A stretch of DNA of 64,000 bases from Deltaproteobacteria bacterium (GTDB lineage Bacteria > Desulfobacterota > Desulfobulbia > Desulfobulbales > Desulfurivibrionaceae). A program made the translations under genes and the position numbers. Below, one piece after another: positions 1 to 8,332 of this stretch; position 1 is the first letter of the stretch, and every line of letters starts with the position of its first letter. The notes beneath the pieces are model-generated. The model searched no databases and had not been told where the DNA came from. It saw only the letters and a list, made by a program, of their open reading frames with translations. The stretch lies in NCBI GenBank assembly GCA_013349295.1, contig DUZW01000008.1:43378-107377 (forward strand). The letters are read 5' to 3'.

Positions 1-345
1 AACAGATTCAACCTCGGCTATCTCCATGTCATGGACGGCCTGGCCTTTGGTTTTCACGCCAAGGGCGAGCCCATGACCCTGGCGGAATTCAGACCGCTTT
101 TCCAGGGCAGGATCATTGGCAATTGCGGCTACACGCAAGATCTCGCGGAACAGCGATTGGCCGAGAACACAGCGGACATGATCGCCTTTGGCCGCCCTTT
201 CATCACCAACCCCGATCTGCCCGAACGGTTCAAGAACAATTACCCCCTCAACCCTGCCGAAGATATGTCGCAGTGGTACACCCCGGGCGCCAAGGGGTAC
301 ACGGATTATCCGCCGTATACCCCACCTGCTTCCGTACCCTCCTGA
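1..345 (+). CDS. Old-yellow-enzyme family NADH:flavin oxidoreductase, C-terminal part
   Basis: The window opens inside this gene, leaving 114 codons before the TGA. The segment IIGNCGYTQDLAEQ followed by ADMIAFGRPFITNPDLPERF is the typical C-terminal FMN-phosphate-binding end of alkene reductases of the old yellow enzyme family (NemA/XenB/OPR type). These soluble flavoenzymes reduce activated C=C bonds or nitro groups using NAD(P)H. The tail after NPDLPERF, with a proline-rich end (YTDYPPYTP), matches the usual length, so the 3' end appears intact. The physiological substrate cannot be told. The methyltransferase gene starts 27 bases downstream on the same strand and could be co-transcribed. 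Confidence 0.85.
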   Translation, partial: NRFNLGYLHVMDGLAFGFHAKGEPMTLAEFRPLFQGRIIGNCGYTQDLAEQRLAENTADMIAFGRPFITNPDLPERFKNNYPLNPAEDMSQWYTPGAKGYTDYPPYTPPASVPS

Positions 346-372
346 CCCAGAAACAAACAGGGAGTCCCCATA

Positions 373-963
373 ATGGCAAGACACGTCTGCCCCTGGTGGC
401 TGGCCTATACCTTTGACAATCCCTTGCGGCGGATCTTCCACAAGCCGGAGGAGATCTTTTTCCCGTATCTGCGCGAAGGGATGACTGCCATCGACCTCGG
501 TTGCGGCATGGGCTACTTCTCCATCGGCATGGCCAAACTGGTTGGCGAAAGCGGAAAAATAATCTCCGTTGATCTGCAAGAGAAAATGCTGGAGACCCTT
601 ATGCAACGAGCCCGGAAAGCAGGGGTTGCCCACCGCATCACCACCTTGTTGTGCGAGGATGACAACATCGGCATCCACGAAGCGGTTGATTTCGCCTTGG
701 CGTTCTGGATGACCCACGAAACCCAGGATGAGCTCAGCTTTCTCCAGCAGGTCCACGCGATCCTCAAGAAATCGGGCAAGTTCCTCTTGGCTGAGCCCAA
801 GGGCCATGTCACCGCTGCCGAATTCAAAAAAACTCTGTCCTTCGCCCAGAAATCAGGCTTCAACCTCATCGATTCACCTATAATATCCTTGAGCCATGCG
901 GCCCTGTTTGAAAAAAACGGAGATAAACCACAACCTGCCCCATTTTTCGGGCTGAAGGAGTAA
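373..963 (+). CDS. Class I SAM-dependent methyltransferase
   Basis: This is a 196-residue protein with a clear motif I, AIDLGCGMGYFS (about residues 39-50), followed by the acidic motif II end IISVD, which binds the ribose of S-adenosylmethionine. The order of motifs is that of the Methyltransf_11/25 type Rossmann fold. A GGAG ribosome site lies just before the ATG at 373. The substrate is not recognisable; relatives are often annotated only as class I methyltransferases. It runs directly into the endonuclease IV gene: the stop codon lies 3 bases before the next ATG, and the GAAGGAG ribosome site of that gene overlaps its last codons, so the two are very likely translated from one mRNA. Confidence 0.8.
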   Translation: MARHVCPWWLAYTFDNPLRRIFHKPEEIFFPYLREGMTAIDLGCGMGYFSIGMAKLVGESGKIISVDLQEKMLETLMQRARKAGVAHRITTLLCEDDNIGIHEAVDFALAFWMTHETQDELSFLQQVHAILKKSGKFLLAEPKGHVTAAEFKKTLSFAQKSGFNLIDSPIISLSHAALFEKNGDKPQPAPFFGLKE

Positions 964-966
964 ACC

Positions 967-1818
967 ATGCCCCGATTCGGCGCCCACATGTCCATCAGCG
1001 GCGGGATAGCCCTGGCCTTTGACCGTTTGGCCGAGGTGGAGGGCGAGGCTCTGCAGATCTTCACCGCCAACCAGCGACAATGGCACCCCAAGACCCCAAC
1101 CCCGGAGGAGATCAAGGCCTTTAAGGCTCGGCGGCAACAGGCGCCAGATATTCCGGTCGCCTCCCACGATTCATACCTGATCAACCTCGCTTCGCCCAAA
1201 CCGGAGGCAGCGGACAAGTCCATCGACGCCTTTGCCGGGGAGCTGCGCCGCTGCGCGGCCTTAGGCATCGAATACCTGGTGGTCCACCCCGGCTCCCATC
1301 TCGGAGAGGGGATCGAGGCGGGGCTGAAAATTTTCACCGCCAACCTGGACCGGGCCATCAGCGAAGCAAATACCGAAGAACAGGTCATGATACTCCTTGA
1401 AACCACCGCCGGACAGGGCACCAACCTGGGGGCGAGCTTCGAGGAACTGGCCGCGATCATCGCCGGTTCCGCTTACCCGGAAAAACTGGGAGTCTGTTAC
1501 GACACCTGCCACACCTTCGCCGCCGGCTACGACATCCGCACCCCAAAGGCTTATGCCGAGACCATGACCCGCTTCGACCGGCTGCTCGGTCTGGAGCGGC
1601 TTAAATTCTTCCATCTCAACGACGCCAGCAAGGGCTTGGGCAGCCGGATCGACCGCCACACCCACATCGGCGAGGGCGAAATCACCCTGGAGGGGTTCCG
1701 CCACCTCATCAACGACCCGCGCTTTGCCGACCATCCCATGGTTCTGGAAACCCCCAAGTCGGATGACCTCCACGAAGACCGAGAAAACCTGGCGCTGCTG
1801 CGGAGCCTGCTCGAATAA
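967..1818 (+). CDS. nfo: Deoxyribonuclease IV (AP endonuclease IV)
   Basis: This 283-residue protein cleaves the phosphodiester 5' to abasic sites in base-excision repair, using three zinc ions. The family's metal-binding segments are present in order: GAHMSISGG near the N-terminus, VVHPGSHLG (about 101-109), LLETTAGQG, CYDTCHTFAAGYD (about 178-190), FHLNDASKGLGSRIDRHTHIG (about 217-237) and VLETPK near the end. Length matches E. coli Nfo (285). The start at 967 has a strong GAAGGAG site six bases upstream that overlaps the end of the methyltransferase gene. Confidence 0.95.
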   Translation: MPRFGAHMSISGGIALAFDRLAEVEGEALQIFTANQRQWHPKTPTPEEIKAFKARRQQAPDIPVASHDSYLINLASPKPEAADKSIDAFAGELRRCAALGIEYLVVHPGSHLGEGIEAGLKIFTANLDRAISEANTEEQVMILLETTAGQGTNLGASFEELAAIIAGSAYPEKLGVCYDTCHTFAAGYDIRTPKAYAETMTRFDRLLGLERLKFFHLNDASKGLGSRIDRHTHIGEGEITLEGFRHLINDPRFADHPMVLETPKSDDLHEDRENLALLRSLLE

Positions 1819-1956
1819 GATCATTCGGTCGGGAGGCACAGGCATTTAGCTTTCCTTTTCCAGTAACCCCCTTACCTTCTCAAAAAATATCGCAGGTGGA
1901 CTCCTGATCAACTCCTGCTATAATAAAATATCCATTAACCTTCCGAGGATGCGCAG

Positions 1957-2703
1957 ATGAAAAACTATGCACCAATCGCTTGCCTGACCCTGATCGCTTT
2001 CACCTGCTCACCACATCAGGCATTGGCGGAAGGCTCCTGGCTCGACAAGGGCGTAGGGGTTTTAAATACCTTGAGCACGGGAAACACCGGGACCCAAGCC
2101 AGCAACTCCGAAATCGGCGAAGCATTCAAGAATGCCCTGAGCATCGGCACGCAAAATGTCGTGGGTCGGCTTGGCACCAGTGATGGCTTCAATGGTGACC
2201 CGGCCATCCACATCCCCCTGCCCGACGAATTACAAACGGTGAAAAACATGTTGGCCACAATCGGGATGTCGCAAACCGTCGACGACCTTGAACTCAAACT
2301 GAACCGGGCGGCAGAGGCGGCAACGCCGAAAGCCAAAGCGCTGTTCCTGCAGGCCATCAAGGAGCTGTCCTTTGACGACATCAGGAAAATCTATGAAGGA
2401 CCGGAAGATTCAGCCACCCGATATTTCCAGGGCAAGATGACCCCCGCTTTAAAAAAGGAAATGCAGCCCATCGTTGAAAAAAGCCTGTCACAGGTTGGGG
2501 CAATCCAATCCTACGACACCGTGATGGGCCAATATAAGGCCTTGCCCTTTGTCCCGAACGTGAAGGCGAATCTGACCGAACATGTGCTCCAGAAAGGGAT
2601 GGCCGGGATCTTCTATTATATCGCCAAGGAAGAGGCGAGTATACGCAAAGACCCGGCGAAACAGACGACCGCATTATTAAAAAAGGTTTTTGGCGGGAAA
2701 TGA
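1957..2703 (+). CDS. DUF4197 family exported protein
   Basis: This 248-residue protein has a Sec signal peptide (hydrophobic residues 5-20, probable cleavage after QALA at about 24). The mature part starts SWLDKGVGVLNTLS and contains IGEAFKNALSIGTQNVVGRL, with repeated helices as in the DUF4197 family of predicted periplasmic proteins. The segment AEAATPKAKALFLQAIKELSFDD is also typical. No enzymatic function is established for the family. It stands alone: 138 bases separate it from nfo, and about 270 non-coding bases follow before the marR gene. The AGGATG stretch before the ATG at 1957 is a weak ribosome site. Confidence 0.85.
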   Translation: MKNYAPIACLTLIAFTCSPHQALAEGSWLDKGVGVLNTLSTGNTGTQASNSEIGEAFKNALSIGTQNVVGRLGTSDGFNGDPAIHIPLPDELQTVKNMLATIGMSQTVDDLELKLNRAAEAATPKAKALFLQAIKELSFDDIRKIYEGPEDSATRYFQGKMTPALKKEMQPIVEKSLSQVGAIQSYDTVMGQYKALPFVPNVKANLTEHVLQKGMAGIFYYIAKEEASIRKDPAKQTTALLKKVFGGK

Positions 2704-2915
2704 TCGCTCACCTGAACCGGCGGAGCTGCAGGAAAAACATACCCTGAGAACTACTGAAACTGTTTGACAAGAAAGCGACTTCTGCCCCTGCCCTGACCTC
2801 GGTCGGCGGGAACACCGCAAAATTCAGACGGCCCTCATTTGCCCCTGCCGACCCATTTCGCAGTCAACCGACGCCCGCCGCCATCCGCCTAAATTCCCCC
2901 AAAAAGTTGTCCTGC

Positions 2916-2944
2916 TTGACAAAGAAGGCTATTCGTGTTTTAAT
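2916..2944 (+). promoter_or_regulatory. Probable sigma-70 promoter of the marR gene
   Basis: A perfect -35 TTGACA at 2916-2921 is followed by a 17-base spacer and the -10 TTTAAT at 2939-2944. Transcription would start near 2951, just before the palindrome at 2953 and 27 bases before the marR start codon. Confidence 0.65.
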
Positions 2945-2952
2945 CATTCGTA

Positions 2953-2967
2953 TTCAAATTATTTGAA
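2953..2967 (+). promoter_or_regulatory. Palindromic operator, probably for the adjacent MarR protein
   Basis: TTCAAAT-T-ATTTGAA is a perfect 7+1+7 palindrome lying between the predicted transcription start and the marR start codon. This is a usual position for autorepression by MarR-family dimers, and the AT-rich form and size also fit. That the neighbouring MarR protein binds it is inferred. Confidence 0.55.
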
Positions 2968-2977
2968 CTGAAACATA

Positions 2978-3535
2978 ATGGATAGAAACCCGTTGAATAA
3001 TATCTTGCAGGAAAAAGACGAAAAACCCACAAAAGTGGAGGGAGAGATTCTCTTGGGCCCCGGAATCATCCCCCCGGTTCCCAAGAACAGCTACGAACTG
3101 CGCATCCTTCAATCCATTCGGCGCATCATCCGGGCTGTCGAAATCCATTCCCACAAACTGGCACAAGAGCACGATATAACAGGGCCACAGCTCAGCTGCC
3201 TGCTGGCTCTTGCCAAGGGTGGGCCTTTGACCATTACCCAGCTGGCCCGCATGGTTTACCAGAGCCCCAGCACGATCGTGGGCATCGTTGATCGCTTGGC
3301 AGACAAAGGTCTGGCCCTCCGAGAGCGATCCTGCAAAGACCGGCGACTGGTCCAGGTCTGCGTGACAGAAGCCGGCGAAGCGCTGATTGCCGCCACCCCC
3401 TCTCCTCTGCAAGAAACCCTCGCGGAGTCATTAAAAAACCTTCCCGAACTGGAACAGGTTTCCATTACCCTGGCCCTGGAGAAGGTGGTTGACATGATGG
3501 AGGCCCGAAAGATTGAAGCCCCTCCGGCTCTCTAG
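2978..3535 (+). CDS. MarR family transcriptional regulator
   Basis: This 185-residue winged-helix regulator is longer than usual because of a 40-residue proline-rich N-terminal arm. The HTH is LTITQLARMVYQSPSTIVGI (about 84-103), followed by VDRLADKGLALRERS and the wing RRLVQVCVTEAG. The family's DxR pattern is present as CKDRR. MarR proteins are dimers, usually repressors released by small phenolic ligands or by thiol oxidation. The gene is preceded by a good promoter and a palindrome, consistent with autoregulation. The beta-lysine synthesis genes follow after 308 bases; it is uncertain whether they are its target. No strong Shine-Dalgarno is visible before the ATG. Confidence 0.88.
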   Translation: MDRNPLNNILQEKDEKPTKVEGEILLGPGIIPPVPKNSYELRILQSIRRIIRAVEIHSHKLAQEHDITGPQLSCLLALAKGGPLTITQLARMVYQSPSTIVGIVDRLADKGLALRERSCKDRRLVQVCVTEAGEALIAATPSPLQETLAESLKNLPELEQVSITLALEKVVDMMEARKIEAPPAL

Positions 3536-3843
3536 ACCGGCCCCATTTCTCTCCGGCCCCGGCAACGGTGCCCGCATCCCAAAGATTTCCGCCCGCAGCA
3601 TCAAAACAGCCGGACACCTCCCCGGCCCATATTTTTAGACACCACCTTGGTATTGCCCGAAAGCAAAACCCATTCCGGGCTCTACCCCGACAGACAACAC
3701 CTACGATCACAAGAATAACCGTCACAAGACAGCGTTTTTTACATCGTTCGAGCGCCGACAGGAACTGAAGGATGCGAAAAAGGCCGCTCAAGGCATTGAA
3801 GAGCTTGTGCATAGACAAACTCTCAACCAAAAAGGGACCACAC
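3536..3843 (+). other. Non-coding gap between marR and ablA
   Basis: About 308 bases. An in-frame upstream extension of ablA from 3772 is possible (24 extra residues, basic, not conserved in the family) but has no ribosome site. No promoter, terminator or RNA gene is convincing here. Confidence 0.4.
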
Positions 3844-5160
3844 ATGACCATTTTTTCCGCCAACCAGCAAAACATCGCCAAAATAATCACCACCGAAAAC
3901 GTCGATCTTGCCAACTGGCGTGATTGGCGCTGGCAGCTCAAACACGCCATCAAAAAGATTTCCATGGTGGAATCCATTCTGGGAATCCAGTTCGCGGAAG
4001 AAGAACGGGCACAACTGGAGCTGACCCTGGAGAAGTTTCCCCTTTCTATTACCCCCTACTACCTGTCTCTGATCAATGCCGAGGATTACCAGAACGACCC
4101 GGTTTTCAAGCAGGCCTTCCCCTCCCCCAAGGAGCTGATCATCGAAAAGTTCGACATGGCCGACCCGCTTTCCGAGGACAAGGACAGTCCGGTGCCGGGA
4201 ATCACCCATCGCTATCCGGACCGGGTCCTTTTTCATATCAGCAACATCTGCTCCATGTACTGCCGCCACTGCACCCGGAAGCGCAAGGTGAGCGATACCG
4301 ACTCCGTTCCCGGCACCGATGATATCGAGAAGGGGCTGGAATATATCCGCAATACCCCGGTAATCCGGGATGTCCTCCTTTCCGGCGGCGACCCGCTGAT
4401 GCTCACCGACAATTATCTGGACTGGATTCTTACCCAATTGCGCAAGATCGAACATGTGCAGGTGATCCGGATCGGCACCCGCATGCCGGTGGTGCTTCCC
4501 TACCGGATCACCCCCGAATTGGTGGAAATGCTCAAGAAACATCACCCCCTCTGGATCAACACCCATTTCAATCACCCCCGGGAGATCACCACCTCCTCCA
4601 AGCAGGCGTTGCAACGTCTGGCCGACGCCGGCATTCCCCTGGGGAACCAGTCGGTCCTCCTGGCCGGAGTCAACGACTGCCCGCGGATCATGAAATCCCT
4701 GGTGCACAAGCTGGTGGCCAACCGGGTCCGCCCCTATTATCTGTACCAGTGCGACCTCTCCGAAGGATTGTCTCATTTTCGCACCCCGGTGGGCAAGGGG
4801 ATCGAGATCATGGAGAGCCTGATCGGCCATACCAGCGGTTTTTCCGTGCCCACCTACGTTATCGATGCTCCGGGCGGAGGAGGCAAGATTCCGGTGAACC
4901 CCAGCTATCTCATTTCCCTCTCCACCAACAAGGTGATCCTGCGCAATTACGAAGGGGTCATCACCACCTACAAGGAACCGGACAGCTACGAGCCGGTTTT
5001 CTGCAATAGGAACTGCGATGACTGCCACCTGCAGTTGAATCTGGAAGATGCCGAAGAATTTCGTTCAACGGGCATCGAAAGGCTGCTTTCTGACTATCAT
5101 CAAGCCATTTCGCTTACCCCCGAGAACAACCGGCGAATGGAGAGAAGAGATGAAGCCTGA
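3844..5160 (+). CDS. ablA: L-lysine 2,3-aminomutase
   Basis: This is a radical SAM, PLP-dependent enzyme converting L-lysine to L-beta-lysine. The 438-residue protein shows the radical-SAM cysteines in [13 protein letters not shown] (C136, C140, C143), the LSGGDPLML segment that contacts S-adenosylmethionine, and the PLP-lysine region [13 protein letters not shown]. The ATG at 3844 is chosen because it has AAAGGGA upstream and gives the usual family length; a longer reading from 3772 lacks these. The next gene, ablB, overlaps its last codons, so the pair is one translational unit. Together they make N-epsilon-acetyl-beta-lysine, a compatible solute known in methanogens and some bacteria under salt stress; lysine fermentation is less likely because of the acetyltransferase partner. 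Confidence 0.93.
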   Translation: MTIFSANQQNIAKIITTENVDLANWRDWRWQLKHAIKKISMVESILGIQFAEEERAQLELTLEKFPLSITPYYLSLINAEDYQNDPVFKQAFPSPKELIIEKFDMADPLSEDKDSPVPGITHRYPDRVLFHISNICSMYCRHCTRKRKVSDTDSVPGTDDIEKGLEYIRNTPVIRDVLLSGGDPLMLTDNYLDWILTQLRKIEHVQVIRIGTRMPVVLPYRITPELVEMLKKHHPLWINTHFNHPREITTSSKQALQRLADAGIPLGNQSVLLAGVNDCPRIMKSLVHKLVANRVRPYYLYQCDLSEGLSHFRTPVGKGIEIMESLIGHTSGFSVPTYVIDAPGGGGKIPVNPSYLISLSTNKVILRNYEGVITTYKEPDSYEPVFCNRNCDDCHLQLNLEDAEEFRSTGIERLLSDYHQAISLTPENNRRMERRDEA

Positions 5161-5986
5161 TGCCATTGAGCAAATTGGCGACTCGTTGATTCAACACGGC
5201 AAGGTCAACAACCGCGCCTATGTGATGAAGATCGGAAAAATGGACTGCGCCCGGATTGTCGATTTTGTCGTCTCACTGGCGCTGACAAAGGGCTACACCA
5301 AGATTTTCGCCAAGGTGCCGACCTTTGCACGCTCCCGGTTTATGGACAACGGCTTCGTGGAAGAGGCACGCATCCCAGACCTTTTCCAAGGGAAAAGTGA
5401 CAGTTTTTTCCTGAGCCGATTTTTTTCCGCCGAGCGCGAACTGGAAAAGCAGCCGGAACTGGTATCGCAGGTCCTGGAAATCGCGGAACAAAAAGCCGGG
5501 GCCATGGAGGAAGTCACCCTGCCATCGGGCCTTGTCTGCCAAACCATGGAAAGGCATGAGGTTGAGGAGATGGCCCAGCTCTATCGGCAGGTGTTTGCCT
5601 CCTACCCTTTCCCCATCCATGATCCCGAGTACCTTGCCCAGACCATGGATGAAAATCTGATCTATTTCGGCATCCGGGCCGATGATAAATTAATCGCCCT
5701 CTCCTCAGCCGAGATCGACTTCAGCGGCCAGAATGCGGAAATGACGGATTTCGCCACCCTGCCGGAGGCTCGAGGCCTGGGCTTGGCAACCTACCTTCTC
5801 GCCATGATGGAAGACGGCATCCGCCACATCGGCATCAAAACCGCCTTTACCATTGCCCGGGCCTATTCCTTCGGAATGAATATTACCTTTGCCAAACATG
5901 ACTACATCTACGCCGGGCCCTTGGTCAACAACACCCAGATCTCAGGAACTCTGCAAAGCATGAATGTCTGGCACAAACGGTTGTAA
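5150..5986 (+). CDS. ablB: Putative beta-lysine N-acetyltransferase
   Basis: This 278-residue GNAT-fold protein would acetylate beta-lysine at the epsilon amino group to give the osmolyte N-epsilon-acetyl-beta-lysine. The C-terminal acetyl-CoA-binding GNAT core lies at about residues 130-260, with [20 protein letters not shown] carrying the R-G-x-G-x-A/G motif A. The N-terminal part ([34 protein letters not shown]) matches the ablB family. The start at 5150 is preceded by GGAGAGAAG and overlaps the ablA stop by 11 bases; longer readings would run through the ablA end. The substrate assignment rests on coupling to the aminomutase gene. Confidence 0.88.
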   Translation: MKPDAIEQIGDSLIQHGKVNNRAYVMKIGKMDCARIVDFVVSLALTKGYTKIFAKVPTFARSRFMDNGFVEEARIPDLFQGKSDSFFLSRFFSAERELEKQPELVSQVLEIAEQKAGAMEEVTLPSGLVCQTMERHEVEEMAQLYRQVFASYPFPIHDPEYLAQTMDENLIYFGIRADDKLIALSSAEIDFSGQNAEMTDFATLPEARGLGLATYLLAMMEDGIRHIGIKTAFTIARAYSFGMNITFAKHDYIYAGPLVNNTQISGTLQSMNVWHKRL

Positions 5987-6051
5987 TAGTGGATCCATCA
6001 TCTGATTTTTCAGATGAGGTTATCCCGCGACCGCATAGCCTGCATCACCAA

Positions 6052-6356
6052 TCACCTGGATCGCCTCTTTCCGTATAATGTGCGCGATTCTTCCTTGGCC
6101 TGCGCCAAAATACGCACCTGCTCCCTGTCCGGCTTCCGGCCCGCCCGGTTGATATACAATACCAGCATCGACATGGCAGAGCGAAAAGACGACCCCTTAC
6201 GACGGGAACTGCTGTCCGCCGACTGCTTGAGCGACAGCGCGATCTTCTTCGGATCCGTCCAGGTAAATACCCCCTTCTCAAGGTTCAGGGCATTACTCTC
6301 CCTGGAGGCCTTTCAGACCACAGCCTTCCCTGTGCTGATCCGGATTTCAGCGCCAC
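6052..6356 (-). pseudogene. DUF3175 protein gene with a one-base frameshift
   Basis: Read on the minus strand, a GTG at 6356 with an ideal AGGGAGG site seven bases upstream begins VALKSGSAQGRLWSE. The frame then shifts by one base near 6308-6318 and continues SNALNLEKGVFTWTDPKKIA, SLKQSADSSSRRKGSSFRSA, MSMLVLYINRAGRKPDREQV and a basic end, stopping at TGA 6052-6054. These segments match the small (about 100 residue) DUF3175 family, including the W-S near the start and SAMSML-YINRAG in the middle. The total of 305 bases is one short of a whole reading frame. Either the gene is inactivated or one base was lost in sequencing. The family has no known function. Confidence 0.75.
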
Positions 6357-6566
6357 TCGCCACCTCCCTGGCAGACCCTTTGCGTCCGTGGTTTTATTTC
6401 TAGCTGCTTGGATTAAATATACTGATTTTTTCAGTTGAAAATAGCATGTTGTATTTGGCCGGTAACCATTATCCTTGCCATCCGGCACATTCAGGAGTAA
6501 CCCGAATTCAAATTTGACCAAATTGCCTGGCTTCCCCGGCAAACAGAAAAAGAACAGGACCGAATC

Positions 6567-7166
6567 ATGAAAAAAATAAGCCAGTACTTCCTGCAGGGCC
6601 TTCTTGTTCTCGTGCCGATGGTGGCAACGGTGTATGTGGTCTATATCATTTTCACCAAAATCGACGGGATTTTTCGCTTTAATGTGCCGGGGGGCGGTTT
6701 TCTGCTCACCATCGCCCTCATCCTGGCCGTGGGGTTCGTGACCTCCAACCTGCTTGCCAACAAAGTTGTCCTGCTGGTGGATCGGATCTTTGCCCGTTTA
6801 CCGCTGATCGCAATGATCTACACCTCGATCAGGGATCTGGTGCATGCCTTTGTGGGAGACAAAAGAAGCTTCAACAAACCGGTTCAGGTTGCCGTCGATG
6901 CCAGCAACAATATCCGGGTGCTGGGCTTCGTTACCCAGGACGATCTCAACGCCCTTGGGATCGCAAACAGCGTCGCCGTTTATCTGCCGCAATCCTACAA
7001 CTTTGCCGGCAATCTCATCATTGTCGACCGGAGTCTGGTTACTCCCCTGATCGGCGACCCCGGAGAGATCATGAAATTTATCGTCTCCGGCGGCGTTTCC
7101 TCCCGCCCAAACAACCCTTCTGCCTTGCCGCAACGATCAGGGGCTGATGATCCCGGGGGGCAATGA
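6567..7166 (+). CDS. DUF502 family membrane protein
   Basis: This 199-residue inner-membrane protein begins MKKISQYFLQGLLVLVPMVA. Two membrane segments lie at about residues 8-28 and 38-60, followed by LPLIAMIYTSIRDLVHAF, the short conserved helix of the DUF502 family, and a soluble beta-rich domain including VQVAVDASNNIRVLGFVTQD. The family is widespread; its function is not established. The stop TGA (7164-7166) overlaps the ATG at 7163 of the next reading frame in an ATGA arrangement, which suggests translational coupling to the Fe-S protein gene downstream. Confidence 0.88.
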   Translation: MKKISQYFLQGLLVLVPMVATVYVVYIIFTKIDGIFRFNVPGGGFLLTIALILAVGFVTSNLLANKVVLLVDRIFARLPLIAMIYTSIRDLVHAFVGDKRSFNKPVQVAVDASNNIRVLGFVTQDDLNALGIANSVAVYLPQSYNFAGNLIIVDRSLVTPLIGDPGEIMKFIVSGGVSSRPNNPSALPQRSGADDPGGQ

Positions 7167-7316
7167 TGGAGACCACCTCACTGAGCTCTTCCCTTATTTT
7201 CCAAGCCGAGGAAACAGAAAGGCCCCCTGTTCACCGGCAGTGGACCATGCTCCTTTTCCCGCAACGGCGTTGCAGGCACGGGCATCTCCGGTGCGACCAC
7301 GTTTGGGGTTGAGCGC
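7163..7316 (+). pseudogene. 5' part of the Fe-S protein gene, separated by a frameshift at a C5 run
   Basis: An ATG at 7163 overlaps the DUF502 stop, with GGGGGG just upstream, and reads METTSLSSSLIFQAEETERP. If one C is removed from the C5 run at 7223-7227, the frame passes without stop into PLFTGSGPCSFSRNGVAGTG and ISGATTFGVER and then into the downstream gene. The segment between the run and 7316 is open and protein-like in the downstream frame but has no start codon. This argues that the original gene began at 7163 and suffered a one-base insertion (or a sequencing error at the homopolymer). Confidence 0.6.
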
Positions 7317-8132
7317 ATGTGCCAGTTCTGCACCCAGCATGGGGAGGGGAAAAAGTGGTACGAAAACATGGTCAACTATACGGCCGAGGTATTCCACCAA
7401 GTCAATTCCGAGCAGAACCTCCTCCGCTTCCTGCGCGGCTTTACCAAGTCGCTGCGGGATGATGTCGCCACAGCCGCCCGCTGGCAACGCCGCTTCCCGC
7501 GAATCTACCGTTTCATCGTCTACCCCATCCTCAGTCGCAAAATGCAAAAGACCCACTTCGGCCAAGTCGTGCCCCTGGAGGACATAGAGGCGATCCTCTC
7601 CCAGATGGAACACATCGTGCGCCTGCCCTGCGTCTGCCGCCGGGTCTCCCTCGGCACGGAACAACGCTACTGCTTCGGGGTGGGCATGGATCTGACCCCG
7701 ATCCTGGCCGAGGTGCCTGATTTCGCCGCCTTCGAGTACTGGACCAGGGAACAGACCATCGCCTTCATCCGTCGGCTCGACCAGGAGGGCAAGACCCACA
7801 GCGTCTGGACCTTCAACACCCCGTTTATCGGCGCGATCTGCAACTGCGACCAGGACTGCATGGCCTACCGCGCCCAAATAACCCTGGGGGTGACCCGCAC
7901 CATGTGGAAGGCGGAGTACGTGGCCGCCATCGACCCGCTCCGCTGCACCGGCTGCAACCTCTGCCGCAAGCGCTGCTACTTTGGCGCCATCGGCCTTGAC
8001 CGAGCCAACAAGAAATGTCTGGTTGACGCCACTGCCTGCTATGGCTGCGGGGTCTGCCGACCCGCCTGCCGGCACGATGCCATCCGCCTCCTCGACCGCG
8101 CCGCCGTACCCGCCGCAGCTGCGGACTGGTAA
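7317..8132 (+). CDS. Ferredoxin-like protein with two [4Fe-4S] motifs (5' end probably displaced by frameshift)
   Basis: The intact part encodes 271 residues. It starts MCQFCTQHGEGKKWYENMV, a CxxCxxH motif also seen in uncharacterised anaerobe proteins. It continues with a Cys-rich middle (LPCVCRRV, CNCDQDCMAYRAQ) and ends with two classic [4Fe-4S] sites, CTGCNLCRKRC and CYGCGVCRPAC. It may be an electron carrier or a subunit of a redox complex; the partner is unknown. The ATG at 7317 has no convincing ribosome site, and homologous-looking sequence continues upstream in the same frame, so the natural start is probably at 7163 (see the preceding entry). If the frameshift is real, this product may not be made or may be truncated. 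Confidence 0.7.
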   Translation: MCQFCTQHGEGKKWYENMVNYTAEVFHQVNSEQNLLRFLRGFTKSLRDDVATAARWQRRFPRIYRFIVYPILSRKMQKTHFGQVVPLEDIEAILSQMEHIVRLPCVCRRVSLGTEQRYCFGVGMDLTPILAEVPDFAAFEYWTREQTIAFIRRLDQEGKTHSVWTFNTPFIGAICNCDQDCMAYRAQITLGVTRTMWKAEYVAAIDPLRCTGCNLCRKRCYFGAIGLDRANKKCLVDATACYGCGVCRPACRHDAIRLLDRAAVPAAAADW

Positions 8133-8332
8133 AATTCGGCGACTCGGGAATCCTGATGCCGGTTTCCGACCGCCAGATCCGGAAAGATATCTTGCCATGC
8201 ACCATTCTCGTCGTTCTTAATCTGCCCACCCCCAATGGATACCATCAGGCACATTGACCATGATACCCCCGGAATCATGCTTGCTTTGTTTTTCAGAAAA
8301 AGCTGCTATACTACCCATCAGGGAGAAGAGCA

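Noticed and set aside
6014..6403. Plus-strand open frame of 129 codons
   Set aside because: It is the shadow of the frameshifted DUF3175 gene on the other strand, which has the clear family sequence.
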